From: DASPNH01 sp035626675
GTDB lineage: Bacteria > Desulfobacterota > Binatia > UBA1149 > CAITLU01
Reading direction: 5' to 3'
DNA length: 64,000 nt
Assembly (NCBI GenBank): GCA_035626675.1
Contig: DASPNH010000210.1
Span: 1-64,000 of the forward strand
Part shown: positions 44,754 through 53,439 of the stretch, piece after piece
How the letters are laid out: each line of letters starts with the position of its first letter
How positions within the stretch are numbered: the stretch's first letter is position 1
Notes under the pieces: model-generated
Seen by the model: the letters and a program-made list of their open reading frames with translations, nothing else
Told to the model about the DNA's origin: nothing
The model's database searches: none
Translations under genes and position numbers: made by a program

Positions 44754-45695
44754 GTGACCGATCGTGCTTCCCACTTCGAAGGATGCCTTCTTGGCGTCAT
44801 GGTCGGCGACAGCCTCGGCTCGCGCGTCGAGAACGCTTCGGCCGCGATGATCCGTCACCGCCATCGCGACGAGGACGAGATGCGTGCGCTGCGTCCGGGC
44901 CCATACGGTTCGGCCACCGAGATGACGCTGGCGCTGGCCGAGGCACTTGCCGAGGACCCCAAGTTCGATGGCGATGCGTTCGCGCGCCGGGTTGTGGCGC
45001 GCCACCACGAAGCGCGCATCTACGGGCAGGGAACCTCGCTCGCCATTGCGCGGCTGCGCGCAGGTTACGACTGGCGCGACGCAGGCAGCGGGCATGGGCG
45101 CGGCAGCTACGGCAACGCGGCGGCGGTGCGCAGCGCGCCGATCGGCCTGATGTTCGGCCACGACGTCGACCAGCTGCGCTGGGTGGCCGAGGAGGCAGCC
45201 GGCGTCACGCACACGCATGCGTTCGCCGTCGAAGGCGCCGTGCTGTTCGCCCTCGGCGTGGCCGCCGCGTTGTCGGCGCGTGGCAGCGCACTGGATCCGC
45301 TGGATTTCCTCGACGCCGTTGCCGCCGAAGTCCATACGCGCGAGTACCGCACCCACATCGAGACCGCGCAGGCCATCGTGCAGCGGCCGTGGGACGGCGG
45401 CATCGTGGTGGCGCGTCTAGGCAACAATCAGACCGCGCTGGGCTCGGTGGTGACCTCGATGGTGTGCTTTGCCAGTCACCCCGCCAGCTTTTCCGACGCC
45501 GTGCGCGCGGCGGTGGCCCTTGGCGGCAATGCCAGCTCCATCGTGGCGATGACGGGAGCGCTGGCGGGAGCGTTTCACGGGGCGGACGACATCCCGCCCG
45601 TCTGGATCGACGCGCTCGAAAACGCCGACATCACTGCCGAGACGATGCGAGCGGCGGGACGGACGCTGGAAGCGCTGACGCGATCGATCGAATAG
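44754..45695 (+). CDS. ADP-ribosylglycohydrolase-family protein with altered metal site
   Basis: 313 aa, GTG 44754, divergent from the SDR gene with an 86-base gap. It follows the family fold: CLLGVMVGDSLGS at the start, ATEMTLALAEALA, SYGNAAAVRSAPIGLMFG, QAIVQRPWDGG, and GGNASSIVAMTGALAGAFHG. Family members hold two Mg ions with D-D-T and G-G-D-T-D-T. Here these read SAT (in GSATEMTL) and GGNASS, so most metal ligands are gone. It may bind ADP-ribose without cleaving it, or use other chemistry. It is convergent with the dehydrogenase gene with only 21 bases between stops. Confidence 0.85.
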   Translation: MTDRASHFEGCLLGVMVGDSLGSRVENASAAMIRHRHRDEDEMRALRPGPYGSATEMTLALAEALAEDPKFDGDAFARRVVARHHEARIYGQGTSLAIARLRAGYDWRDAGSGHGRGSYGNAAAVRSAPIGLMFGHDVDQLRWVAEEAAGVTHTHAFAVEGAVLFALGVAAALSARGSALDPLDFLDAVAAEVHTREYRTHIETAQAIVQRPWDGGIVVARLGNNQTALGSVVTSMVCFASHPASFSDAVRAAVALGGNASSIVAMTGALAGAFHGADDIPPVWIDALENADITAETMRAAGRTLEALTRSIE

Positions 45696-45716
45696 CGCCT
45701 GCGCGAGCGCGGACGC

Positions 45717-46607
45717 CTAGCGCTTGCCGATCGCCTTGTTGGCCACCGGCGGCTTGGCCGAGTAGTCGTAGAAGCCGAGCTTCGTCTTGCGGCCCAGCGT
45801 CCCCTCGGCCACCAGCTTCTCGAGCAGCGGCGTCGGCTTCATGTAGTCCTGCTGGAAGGTCGCGTACAGGTTCTGCGACATGGCCAGGACGATGTCGAGA
45901 CCGATGTAGTCGGCCAGCGCCAAAGGGCCCATCGGATGGTTGGCGCCGAGCTGCATGGCGGTGTCGATGCCGGCGATGTCGGCAAGGCCCGACTCCACGC
46001 AGCGGATCGCGTCGACCATGTACGGGGTCAGCAGGCGGTTCACGATGAAGCCTGTCTCGTCCTTGACCAGCACCGGCGTCTTGCCGAGCTTCTCTACGAA
46101 GGCGAGGGCGTCGGCGGTGACGGCGGCATCGGTGGTCGCCGTCGGAATGACCTCGACCAGCTTCATGACGGTTGCGGGATTGAAGAAGTGCAGGCCGATG
46201 AAGCGGCCGGTGCGCCTGGTCGCATCCTGCATCCTGGTGATCGACAGCGTCGAGGTGTTGCTGGCCAGGATGCACGTCGGCTTACAGATGCGGTCGGCCT
46301 CGGCGAACTTGTCGCGCTTGGTGGCGAGGTCCTCGACGATCGACTCGATGAAGACGTCGGCGTCGGCCGCTTCCGAGATCTGGTCGGTGAAGGACAGGCG
46401 CGACATCGTACCGTCCATCGCCGACTGCTCGAGCTTGCCGCGCTCGACCTGGGCGGCCAGCTGCTTCTCGATGCCGGCGCGCGCCGTGTCGCTGGGGCCG
46501 GGCGTGGCCTTGATCATCACCACGTCCAGACCGGCTGCCGCTGCCACCTGCGCAATGCCCGAGCCCATCTGTCCGCCGCCGAGTACTGCAACCTTGCCGA
46601 TGCTCAT
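45717..46607 (-). CDS. 3-hydroxyacyl-CoA dehydrogenase (3-hydroxybutyryl-CoA type)
   Basis: 296 aa, ATG 46607 behind GAAGGAAG. NAD domain: VAVLGGGQMGSGIAQVAAAAG, then VFIESIVEDLATK and ASNTSTLSI. The catalytic His is in GLHFFNPATVMKLVEVI. The C-terminal helical domain has ETGFIVNRLLTPYMVDAIRC and NHPMGPLALADYIGLDI. It oxidises 3-hydroxyacyl-CoA to 3-oxoacyl-CoA in beta-oxidation or butyrate metabolism. The MDR reductase gene lies upstream in the same orientation with a repeat element between. Confidence 0.95.
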   Translation of the reverse strand: MSIGKVAVLGGGQMGSGIAQVAAAAGLDVVMIKATPGPSDTARAGIEKQLAAQVERGKLEQSAMDGTMSRLSFTDQISEAADADVFIESIVEDLATKRDKFAEADRICKPTCILASNTSTLSITRMQDATRRTGRFIGLHFFNPATVMKLVEVIPTATTDAAVTADALAFVEKLGKTPVLVKDETGFIVNRLLTPYMVDAIRCVESGLADIAGIDTAMQLGANHPMGPLALADYIGLDIVLAMSQNLYATFQQDYMKPTPLLEKLVAEGTLGRKTKLGFYDYSAKPPVANKAIGKR

Positions 46608-46647
46608 CGTTTCTTCCTTCGGGTCGGTCACGGGCAGATCGCGTGTC

Positions 46648-46718
46648 CCGTACCTGACTCTAGAACCGTCTTTTCAGTACCTGACCCCAAAACCGCGTTT
46701 TCAGTACCTGACCCCATT
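46648..46718. repeat. REP-like element, family A (inverted, with third degenerate copy)
   Basis: Two copies of TTCAGTACCTGACCCC separated by AAAACCGCGTTTT, preceded by a degenerate CGTACCTGACTC copy. It lies between the MDR gene stop (46727) and the dehydrogenase start (46607), with one end 9 bases from the MDR stop. Confidence 0.85.
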
Positions 46719-46726
46719 CCTGGCGG

Positions 46727-47881
46727 TCAGCCGTTGACGCGGAAGACGGGGAACCAGCCTACCTTGTCCGCCTTGTAGTCGGCGAAGAGCTGGGGGATCT
46801 CGTCGTAGTCGTAGACTCGCGTGTCGAGCGGCGGCAGCCAGCCGTTCTTCTCGGCGAAGGCCACCGACTCTACGCCCTGCTGGTAGCGGGCGTAGTGCGT
46901 GTTGACGTGCTGGTGGCGCGCGATGCACTCGCTGGCGCGCACCAGCTCGATCATCATGCCTTCTTTCCAGCCGGCAGTGGCGATGACGCCCTGGCGCGCC
47001 AGCGCCTTGAGCGTGGCACGGAAGACCGGGACGCCGACGTAGTCGATGAAGATGTTGACGAGGTTGCCGCCCGTCATCTCTTCGACCTTCTTCATGAAGA
47101 TGTTCTCGGCGGCCAGATACTTCCTGGTGTACTCCTCGTCGGTGCGGAAGCGCTTCTTGTCGAAGTACAGGTCGCGGAACTCGCGGCGATCGACGGCGCG
47201 GATGCCGAGGCTCTCGATGGTCAGCAGGCGCTCGTCGGTCGACGCTATCTGCGCGACGTTGGCGCCGTGATGCTTGGCAAGGGCGAGCTCGCCGAGCGTG
47301 ACGCCGCCGCCCCATCCCCAGACTTCCGGATGCGGCAGCTCTTCCTCGTTCAGCAGCAGGCGCAGCGTGCCCCATGCCAGCTCGAAGTTGGACCACGCGG
47401 TGACGTAGCGAAGCGAGAACGCTGCCCACTGCTCGAGCGGATACTGGGTCTTGGCGGGAATCGGAATGACCTGATGGGCCTTGAGCTTGGTCTGCTTGGC
47501 CAGGAACCCGATGCTGCCAGGATCGTCGTAGCCGAAGATGCGCTCGGGATAGCCGAACTTGTCGGGCGAGCCGTTGCAGAACAGGATCGCGTTGTCGCCT
47601 TCGCGAGCAGTGGTGACCGCCGAGCCCACCTTCTCGACTCTGCACACGCCGGCGTTGCCGATGACCAGCTTAGGCTCGTTGCGCGCCAGGCAGATGTCGA
47701 TGGGCTTGCGCTCGACGGCATGCCCCATGTTGCCTTCCATGCATCCGAACAGCGGCGAGACCAGAACCTCGTTCGGCCCCGGCTCCTCGAACTCGAACGT
47801 CTCGCGGACCAACTCGGTCCGCTGCGGCGGTGCTCCCTTCTCGCCTGCGTAGAGCACCCAGGCATCGGTCTTGATCGTCAT
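46727..47881 (-). CDS. MDR-family dehydrogenase/reductase (quinone-oxidoreductase/crotonyl-CoA-reductase-like)
   Basis: 384 aa from ATG 47881 behind AGGAG; the frame is open to 47989 but that part is repeat sequence. An N-terminal GroES-like domain has EPGPNEVLVSPLFGCMEGN and GNAGVCRVEKVG. The nucleotide site is WGWGGGVTLGELALAKHHGA, a glycine-rich loop after the EVWG strand, as in acyl-CoA reductases of this superfamily. No zinc ligands are apparent. It probably reduces or oxidises an acyl-CoA or related compound with NAD(P)H. The adjacent hydroxyacyl-CoA dehydrogenase supports acyl-CoA chemistry. Confidence 0.83.
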   Translation of the reverse strand: MTIKTDAWVLYAGEKGAPPQRTELVRETFEFEEPGPNEVLVSPLFGCMEGNMGHAVERKPIDICLARNEPKLVIGNAGVCRVEKVGSAVTTAREGDNAILFCNGSPDKFGYPERIFGYDDPGSIGFLAKQTKLKAHQVIPIPAKTQYPLEQWAAFSLRYVTAWSNFELAWGTLRLLLNEEELPHPEVWGWGGGVTLGELALAKHHGANVAQIASTDERLLTIESLGIRAVDRREFRDLYFDKKRFRTDEEYTRKYLAAENIFMKKVEEMTGGNLVNIFIDYVGVPVFRATLKALARQGVIATAGWKEGMMIELVRASECIARHQHVNTHYARYQQGVESVAFAEKNGWLPPLDTRVYDYDEIPQLFADYKADKVGWFPVFRVNG

Positions 47882-47950
47882 CGTCGGCTCCTGTGGGGTT
47901 GAAAAGCGGCGGGAAGGTAACGTGGGGCTTGGCCGAAGACAACAAAACGA

Positions 47951-48008
47951 AGGGGTCAGGTACGGAATCGTGAATCGCCCGGACTTCACGATTCACTACC
48001 TGACCCCG
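47951..48008. repeat. REP-like inverted repeat, family D
   Basis: Arms GGGGTCAGGTA...GGAATCGTGAATC and its complement GATTCACTACCTGACCCC form a hairpin with a short loop. It stands in the promoter region of the MDR gene. The same core is at 15403-15441. Confidence 0.8.
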
Positions 48009-48083
48009 CTCCCGTGCGGTAACGGGCAGCATCCGTTCACGGACGCCGTGAACGAAGAACTGGCGCTCCGAAAGTGGCAAACG

Positions 48084-48114
48084 AAAAAGCCCCCGCGTCT
48101 TGCGACGCGGGGGC
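48084..48114 (-). terminator. Rho-independent terminator of the Cys-rich secreted gene
   Basis: Perfect 11-bp stem GCCCCCGCGTC / GACGCGGGGGC with loop TTGC, followed on the minus strand by TTTTTCG. It lies 53 bases after the stop at 48167 and is the clearest intrinsic terminator in the window. Confidence 0.88.
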
Positions 48115-48166
48115 CCTGTTCGATCGCTCGCTGCCTCTCCGTCGGAGAGTCAGCTGACGAGGTTGA

Positions 48167-50305
48167 CTACGGGCAGTTCGAGCCGCCCGGCAGGTTGTAC
48201 CGGGTGCCGTTGGCGCAGAACAGGTCGAAGTTGAAGTTCAACTTGACGCGGCCGGGGCCGGGCAGGCCGCCGGCGCTGTTCACGCCAGGGTTCGAGGTCT
48301 GCGCGGTGCAGAACGTCGACACGCCCGTGCTCTCGAAGATGCCCGGGATGCCCGTGGTGGTGATGGTCGGCAGGAAGCAAGCACGGACTTCGTCGGGCTG
48401 GCAGGTGCCGCAGTCGCCACCGGGGCAGTCGGCGTCCAGAGCATCGCAGTCGCCCTGGTTGTTGCAGGTGATGATGCCCTTGGGAGCGCCGCGGTTGTCG
48501 GCACGCACGTAGTTGCTGCAGTGCGAGACGATGGGCGTGTCCTCGTCGCAGAAGCCGTTGTTGCCACCGTTGTCGACGCAGCCGGCCACGCCGTCGGTGC
48601 ACGCGTTCTGCTGCGAGTTGGTGCCGCCCGTGCACAGGCCCGCGCCGGCCGCGATGCAGTCGGCATCGGAGTCGCAACCGATGGTCGTGTCACCGGTGCA
48701 CTGCATGCAGTGGCAGGGCGGGACGCTGCAGTTGCCGGCCGCCAGGCCGGCGGTGATCGACTGCGTGCCGCTGCTGAACTTCAGCGCCAGCGTCAGGCCG
48801 GTGCCCGAGACGTTGACCATCGCGCTCGGCTGACAGTCGAAGCTGGTCGTGCCGAAGTCCGCGCTGGTGGCGTTGCCGTCGCAAGCCTGGCCGTTGCGCA
48901 CGCCGCCGCTGCACGTGCCGTTGCGGTTGCCATCGTTCAGGGTTCCGTCGCCGACGCAGGTCGGGCACGGCTTGGAAACGCTGATGCCGAGGTGGACGAC
49001 GGCCTTGGTGGAGGTCGTCACGTCGTACTCGCCCAGGCCGATCGTGTTGCCGGTGAACTGCCCCGAGAAGCGGTTGCTGACGCAGACCGGAGTGCTCGCC
49101 GAAGACAGCGGCAGCGGAGGTCCGAAGTAGCACTGGCAGTCCTGGGTGGCCAGACCGGCGCAGCCGTTGGGAGCCGCATCGTTGTCGTTGCCGTTGATCG
49201 TGTCGCAGGTGCGCGTCACGTCGCTGCTGCAGCGGCAGGTGCTGTAGGTGCCGGTGTAGGAGGAATCGACCGGAGTCGGATCCAGCGTCACGTCGCAGTC
49301 GTCGCAGTCGTCGTCGCAGTTGTTCAGGTTCACGGCGCCCAGGTACTGGTCGATGACGTCGACGCCGTGCGCGAGACCGGTGTAGCCGGAGTCGAGGACG
49401 GTGTCGGTCTGCTTGCTGCCGAAGCCGGCGTTGATGATCACGTTGGCGGAGGCCGGACAGGTGCCGGGCAGCTCCTGGGCAATGGCGGCGAGGCCGTTGG
49501 CCAGAGGCGTGACGGCGCGATTGGTGACGCACTCTACGAGCTGGCTGGCGCTCTGGCCGCACAGGTCGAGCTCGAGGAGGTCGGCGGCGGGAACCGCTGC
49601 ACACGCGTCATTGATGGCCGTGGTCACGGCGGCCAGCGTCGGATTGATCTTGCCACTGGCGTCACCGGTGGCGCAGCTGTCGAAGTCCTCGGCGTTGCCG
49701 GTTCCCTTCTCGATGGTGGCCTGGCACTTCGCGCGCTCCTTGCCGGCAGTGGCGATGGCCTTGGCGGCCGTCTTGCCAATGCCGCCCTGGCAGGAGGCCT
49801 GCTCCTTGGTCAGAGGCAGATTGCCCGAGGCAGGATTGCCGAGGATGCTGACCGCGAGACGATTCACGTACTCGTCGGACAGCGCGATGAGGCAATCCGA
49901 AAGCTCGACGAAGGTGTCGATGCCGGTGGTCGCACCGCCATCATCGACGGTCTTTACGGGCACGGGGCAGCGCGGGTACATTGCCAGCACGTCGGCGAAC
50001 GGAGTGCCGTCGATGACACAGGCCTTCAGGATCGCCGCTTCGACCTTGTCGCGGGCGCCAGGCAGACCCATCTTCAGGTCGGCGGTATCGACGTCGTTGC
50101 AGTTGGTGGAGGCGACGATCTTGGCGCCGCTGCGGGACTTGTGGCAGCCGGTTACTGCCTTCATGAGAGTGGCTTGATACTTTCCGATATTCTTGGCGAT
50201 GGTCGCGTGACACTTCGCGCTCTGCGCGGAGGCTGTGCCTGCCGCAAAGACGCAAACCGTCGCTACCGTCGCCGCACTGACGAGCAAGCGTGCAGTCGAC
50301 TTCAT
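48167..50305 (-). CDS. large secreted Cys-rich protein
   Basis: 712 aa, ATG 50305 with GGAGGAGA upstream. Signal peptide to about 27 (AAGTASA). Residues 28-290 are helical repeats with regular Cys (AKCHATIAKNIGKYQ, TGCHKSRSG, KACVIDG, RCPVPV, KCQATIEKG) resembling the N-terminal region of the protein at 15759-16859. Residues about 300-690 are beta-rich with dense Cys and Asp/Asn (NNCDDDCDDCD, CHCMQCTGDTT, CDSDADCIAAG), probably disulphide-bonded and perhaps Ca-binding. No catalytic motif. A surface or extracellular structural role is likely. It has its own terminator and a possible promoter at 50424-50396, so it is a single-gene unit. Confidence 0.8.
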   Translation of the reverse strand: MKSTARLLVSAATVATVCVFAAGTASAQSAKCHATIAKNIGKYQATLMKAVTGCHKSRSGAKIVASTNCNDVDTADLKMGLPGARDKVEAAILKACVIDGTPFADVLAMYPRCPVPVKTVDDGGATTGIDTFVELSDCLIALSDEYVNRLAVSILGNPASGNLPLTKEQASCQGGIGKTAAKAIATAGKERAKCQATIEKGTGNAEDFDSCATGDASGKINPTLAAVTTAINDACAAVPAADLLELDLCGQSASQLVECVTNRAVTPLANGLAAIAQELPGTCPASANVIINAGFGSKQTDTVLDSGYTGLAHGVDVIDQYLGAVNLNNCDDDCDDCDVTLDPTPVDSSYTGTYSTCRCSSDVTRTCDTINGNDNDAAPNGCAGLATQDCQCYFGPPLPLSSASTPVCVSNRFSGQFTGNTIGLGEYDVTTSTKAVVHLGISVSKPCPTCVGDGTLNDGNRNGTCSGGVRNGQACDGNATSADFGTTSFDCQPSAMVNVSGTGLTLALKFSSGTQSITAGLAAGNCSVPPCHCMQCTGDTTIGCDSDADCIAAGAGLCTGGTNSQQNACTDGVAGCVDNGGNNGFCDEDTPIVSHCSNYVRADNRGAPKGIITCNNQGDCDALDADCPGGDCGTCQPDEVRACFLPTITTTGIPGIFESTGVSTFCTAQTSNPGVNSAGGLPGPGRVKLNFNFDLFCANGTRYNLPGGSNCP

Positions 50306-50395
50306 TCGAATTCTCTCCTCCTGTGGGACTCGGGAAGTGGTTCCTTTTTTGTCTGGTTCCGGCGACGCGAATGCATCCCCGTAACGAGCCGCTCT

Positions 50396-50424
50396 CGTAT
50401 CTGATGTTGCGCGAGTTCAGTCAA
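50396..50424 (-). promoter_or_regulatory. possible promoter of the Cys-rich secreted gene
   Basis: On the minus strand TTGACT (50424-50419) and GATACG (50401-50396) are spaced by 17 bases, about 90 bases before the ATG. The -35 matches 5 of 6, the -10 only 3 of 6. The rest of the 293-base gap between 50305 and 50599 holds nothing recognised. Confidence 0.3.
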
Positions 50425-50598
50425 GAGTGGAGTGCGCTCCTGACATGCCGTCGGGAGTCAAAAAGTCGTGCGAGTCCGCTCGTCTTGGGGGCAGTTTTCG
50501 CTTCGACCAACTTGCAGCGGTCGTGCAAGGACCGCCGCGCCGGCCAGCAATGACCGGCGAGGTTTGGCTACGACGCGGTGCGGCCAACGCCGCAGCCG

Positions 50599-51273
50599 TC
50601 AGAAGCCCATCGTTCGCAGATAGTCCTCGACGCGCTCGAACCGCATGAACGGATTGGAGCGTTTCTCCTTTCCGATCGTGGATGTCCGCTCCGGCGCGTA
50701 GTTGTGGCCGGGCAGCAGGACGGTGTCTTCGGGAAGCTTCTTCAGCTTGTCGTTGAGGCTGTAATAGAGCTGAGTCGGATCCGAGCCGGGCAGGTCGACG
50801 CGGCCGCAAGAGCCGATGAAAAGCGTGTCGCCCGAGACCAGGTTCCCGTCCACCAAAAAACATTGCGATCCGGGCGTGTGACCGGGCGTATGCAGCAGGC
50901 GAAGGGGGATCTTGCCGATCTGGACGGTGGTCTCGCCGTCGCAGGCGACGAAGTCGGCATGGGTCATGCCGAGCTGGCGCGTGACGTACGGCGCCTCCTC
51001 CTTGTGCATGTACACCTTGCAGCCGCGGGCGCCGAGCAGCTCGCCGATCCCTTCGATGTGATGGCCCATGAAGTCGCCGCCGATGTGGTCGGGATGGTAG
51101 TGCGTGATCAGGGCCCCGGTCAGCTCCAGCCCGTCCTTGTCGAGCTCGTCCAGCAGCGCCTGGATGTCCCAGGCCGGATCCACCAGCATCGCCTTGCGCT
51201 CCTCCATGTCCGCGATGACATAGACGTAGTTGGCCATCGGCCCGATCTCGATCTGCTTGATGGATAGCGACAT
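50599..51273 (-). CDS. metallo-beta-lactamase-fold hydrolase (glyoxalase II-like)
   Basis: 224 aa, ATG 51273. The metal site is intact: THYHPDHIGG, HTPGHTPGSQ, SGDTLF and LPGHNYAPE. The glyoxalase II / persulphide dioxygenase group has the same order. It is shorter than human glyoxalase II and lacks its C-terminal helical domain except a short RFERVEDYLRTMGF tail. It could hydrolyse a thioester such as S-lactoyl-glutathione or oxidise a persulphide; the substrate is not fixed. Downstream of the cobalamin adenosyltransferase gene with a family-A repeat between. Confidence 0.88.
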   Translation of the reverse strand: MSLSIKQIEIGPMANYVYVIADMEERKAMLVDPAWDIQALLDELDKDGLELTGALITHYHPDHIGGDFMGHHIEGIGELLGARGCKVYMHKEEAPYVTRQLGMTHADFVACDGETTVQIGKIPLRLLHTPGHTPGSQCFLVDGNLVSGDTLFIGSCGRVDLPGSDPTQLYYSLNDKLKKLPEDTVLLPGHNYAPERTSTIGKEKRSNPFMRFERVEDYLRTMGF

Positions 51274-51283
51274 GACTCTCTCC

Positions 51284-51329
51284 CGGGGTCAGGTACTGAA
51301 AACGCGGTTTTGGGGTCAGGTCGTGAATT
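51284..51329. repeat. REP-like element, family A
   Basis: GGGGTCAGGTACTGAA, AAACGCGGTTTT spacer, then a second GGGGTCAGG copy that diverges after TCGTGAATT. It sits in the 95-base gap between the adenosyltransferase stop and the MBL gene start. Confidence 0.82.
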
Positions 51330-51368
51330 TCGAGGGTGCCGCAGCCTGAAATTCGAGCCGCCCCGGTC

Positions 51369-52001
51369 CTACTTCGGCTCTTTCCTCTGCCTGCGCCCCG
51401 GCGGCGGCGGTTCGAGGCCATGCTGCCAGAGCACCTCGCCGTGCCCCGTGGCGTGCGCGATCCAGCGCGACTGCACGAAGAGCAGATCACTCAGCCGGTT
51501 CAGGTACCGGGCGGCGTCGGGCGAGCAGGCACCCTCGCGCATCAACGAAGTGGCCAGGCGTTCGGCGCGCCGGCAAACGGTGCGCGCCACGTGCAGCATC
51601 GCGCCGGCGCTTCCGCCGCCGGGCAGCACGAACGACTTGAGCTCGGGAAGATCGGGGGCAAGCTCGTCCATCCACGACTCGAGCCGCGCGATGTTGGCCA
51701 CGCCCATGCGAATCATGCCGTCGTACTCGGACTCGGGCGGCGTGGCCAGCTCGCTGCCGAGGTCGAACAGCTCCTGCTGCACGAACCCGAGCACGCCATC
51801 GATGCGCTCGGCGGCAGCGCTGCCCTGGTACGGCGCCTCCGCCAGCAGCGCGCGAACGACACCGAGCACGCTGTTGAGCTCGTCGACCTCGCCATACGAA
51901 GCGATGCGAGGATCGTCTTTCGGCACGCGCTTGCCGCCGACCAGCCCCGTCGTGCCGTCATCGCCCGTGCGGGTATAGACGCGATTGATCCGAATACTCA
52001 C
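51369..52001 (-). CDS. ATP:cob(I)alamin adenosyltransferase, PduO type
   Basis: 210 aa, GTG start at 52001. The PduO signature is at the N-terminus: VYTRTGDDGTTGLVGG, then RIASYGEVDELNSVLG. The C-terminal part has FVLPGGGSAGAMLHVARTVCRRAER and YLNRLSDLLFVQSRW. It converts cob(I)alamin to adenosylcobalamin, the cofactor of mutases such as methylmalonyl-CoA mutase, and can load such mutases. No mutase is seen in this window. The upstream 220 bases hold a small GCGGGC/GCCCGC hairpin only. Confidence 0.95.
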   Translation of the reverse strand: MSIRINRVYTRTGDDGTTGLVGGKRVPKDDPRIASYGEVDELNSVLGVVRALLAEAPYQGSAAAERIDGVLGFVQQELFDLGSELATPPESEYDGMIRMGVANIARLESWMDELAPDLPELKSFVLPGGGSAGAMLHVARTVCRRAERLATSLMREGACSPDAARYLNRLSDLLFVQSRWIAHATGHGEVLWQHGLEPPPPGRRQRKEPK

Positions 52002-52094
52002 GAGGAATTCTTACGGAGGTTTGCGATTCAAGTACAGACGGCGGTCGCGCGGAGCGGCGCATCCGCCGCGTTGCGCTCCTCGTCCCTCGCTTCA

Positions 52095-52111
52095 GCGGGC
52101 CTCCAGCCCGC
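52095..52111. terminator. short GC hairpin between tandem minus genes
   Basis: GCGGGC-CTCCA-GCCCGC, flanked by repeated TTGCGCTCCT(T) runs. It lies between the PAS-HisKA-REC stop (52221) and the adenosyltransferase start (52001) and may end the former transcript. No T-run. The rest of this 219-base gap shows no gene. Confidence 0.35.
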
Positions 52112-52220
52112 TTGCGCTCCTTCCTCGTCGCGCGCCTTGCGGCTGCACCGCTGCGCGCAACCGGCTAGCCGACTACCGGGCAAACGACTGCCAGTTGAAG
52201 AAGCTGCGCGCAGCCGTCAC

Positions 52221-53363
52221 CTAAACGCCGGCGCGCGCCTCGACCAGCTCCCGCAGCCTGCTCGGATCGATCGGCTTCTTGAAGATCACGTCGCGCAAGC
52301 CTTCGGCCTTCGACCTCTTGATGACGTGGTCCTTGTCGTAATAGTACGCCGTCATCAGCACCACCGGCAGCTCGGAATGGTCGGCGCGAATCTGGCGGAA
52401 CAGCTCGTAGCCGTCCATGTCGGGCATCTGCACGTCGCTGATGACCAGGTCCACCGGCTTCTCGTCGAGGACCTTCAGCGCCTCCACGCCCGAGCCCGTC
52501 GTGAAGACCTGACATCCCTCTCCGCCGAGGATGTCGGCCATCGACGTTCGCACTTCCTCGTTGTCGTCGACGACCAGTACGCTCTTGCCGCGAAGATGAC
52601 AGTCGGGCGGGGCCGGCGGCGGAGGAGGCACGGGCACGCTCGCCTCGTTCTCGAGGCCGAGGTCGGTCATGAGACGACCGGGCATGTACTCGCTGGTTGC
52701 GTAGTTGCCCTCGGCCGCCATCTCGCCGACGCGCTCGACGATGGTCTGGATGCGGCGCAGCTCGCGCTTGATCGCCGCGATGCGATCGTGCTCGCGCGTG
52801 TAGTCTTCCTCGCTGGCCTTCTGCTTGAGGTAACGCTCCAGCAGCTCGACCTGATTGACGAGCACTTCGAGCGGATTGTTGATCTCGTGCGCGAGGCTGA
52901 CCGCGAGCTGGCCAAGGGTGGCGAGCTGGTCGTGCTTGCGCAGCCTGGCGATGTCCTTGGCAAACCCGATGCTGCCCTGCTCGCGGCCCTTTTCGTCGTG
53001 GATGATGGAGCCGGAGATGGCCACCGGCACCGCGCGGCCGTCCTTGGAGACGAACTCGGTTTCGAAGGTCGAGACGTGACCTTTGCCGGCCCGCATGGAA
53101 GACATGACGCGGCGGGCCTCGTTGGTGGTGGGATAGAGCCGGGCGACCGGAGTGCCCAGGACTTCGTCGGCCTGATAGCCCAGAGTCTCCTCGGCACCGT
53201 CGTTGTAGAAGATGATGGTGCCGTTCTTGTCGACCGCCACGACGATGTCGGGCGAGGTCTCCAGCAGGCGCTCGAAGTAGACTTTGGGAAGCTCTTTCAA
53301 GAGACCAGGGTCTTCGCGGACTCCGTAACCAAAGCATCGTAGGCCTAGAGCACTGCTAGTCAA
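52221..53363 (-). CDS. PAS-HisKA-receiver protein lacking the ATPase domain
   Basis: 380 aa from a TTG at 53363; the true start is uncertain (a TTG about 22 codons later, before KELPKVYFERLL, is another option). Residues 28-145 are a PAS domain (SPDIVVAVDKNGTIIFYNDGAEETLGYQ, FVSKDGRAVPVAISGSI). A HisKA helix follows with SLAHEINNPLEVL, His159, and a long coiled region to about 215. A proline linker leads to a receiver domain (SVLVVDDNEEVR, phospho-acceptor Asp310 in ISDVQMPDMDGY, LMTAYYYDKDH, FKKPID). No HATPase_c with N or G boxes is present. It must be phosphorylated by another kinase, or the HisKA acts as a dimerisation/phosphotransfer helix. Confidence 0.82.
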   Translation of the reverse strand: MTSSALGLRCFGYGVREDPGLLKELPKVYFERLLETSPDIVVAVDKNGTIIFYNDGAEETLGYQADEVLGTPVARLYPTTNEARRVMSSMRAGKGHVSTFETEFVSKDGRAVPVAISGSIIHDEKGREQGSIGFAKDIARLRKHDQLATLGQLAVSLAHEINNPLEVLVNQVELLERYLKQKASEEDYTREHDRIAAIKRELRRIQTIVERVGEMAAEGNYATSEYMPGRLMTDLGLENEASVPVPPPPPAPPDCHLRGKSVLVVDDNEEVRTSMADILGGEGCQVFTTGSGVEALKVLDEKPVDLVISDVQMPDMDGYELFRQIRADHSELPVVLMTAYYYDKDHVIKRSKAEGLRDVIFKKPIDPSRLRELVEARAGV

Positions 53364-53439
53364 GACGACGATAGGGGAGGTCAGGCCCCCGACACAGGCA
53401 CGGGTTTCCCGGACGCCAGGGCCGGCATAGAAGCTCGCG

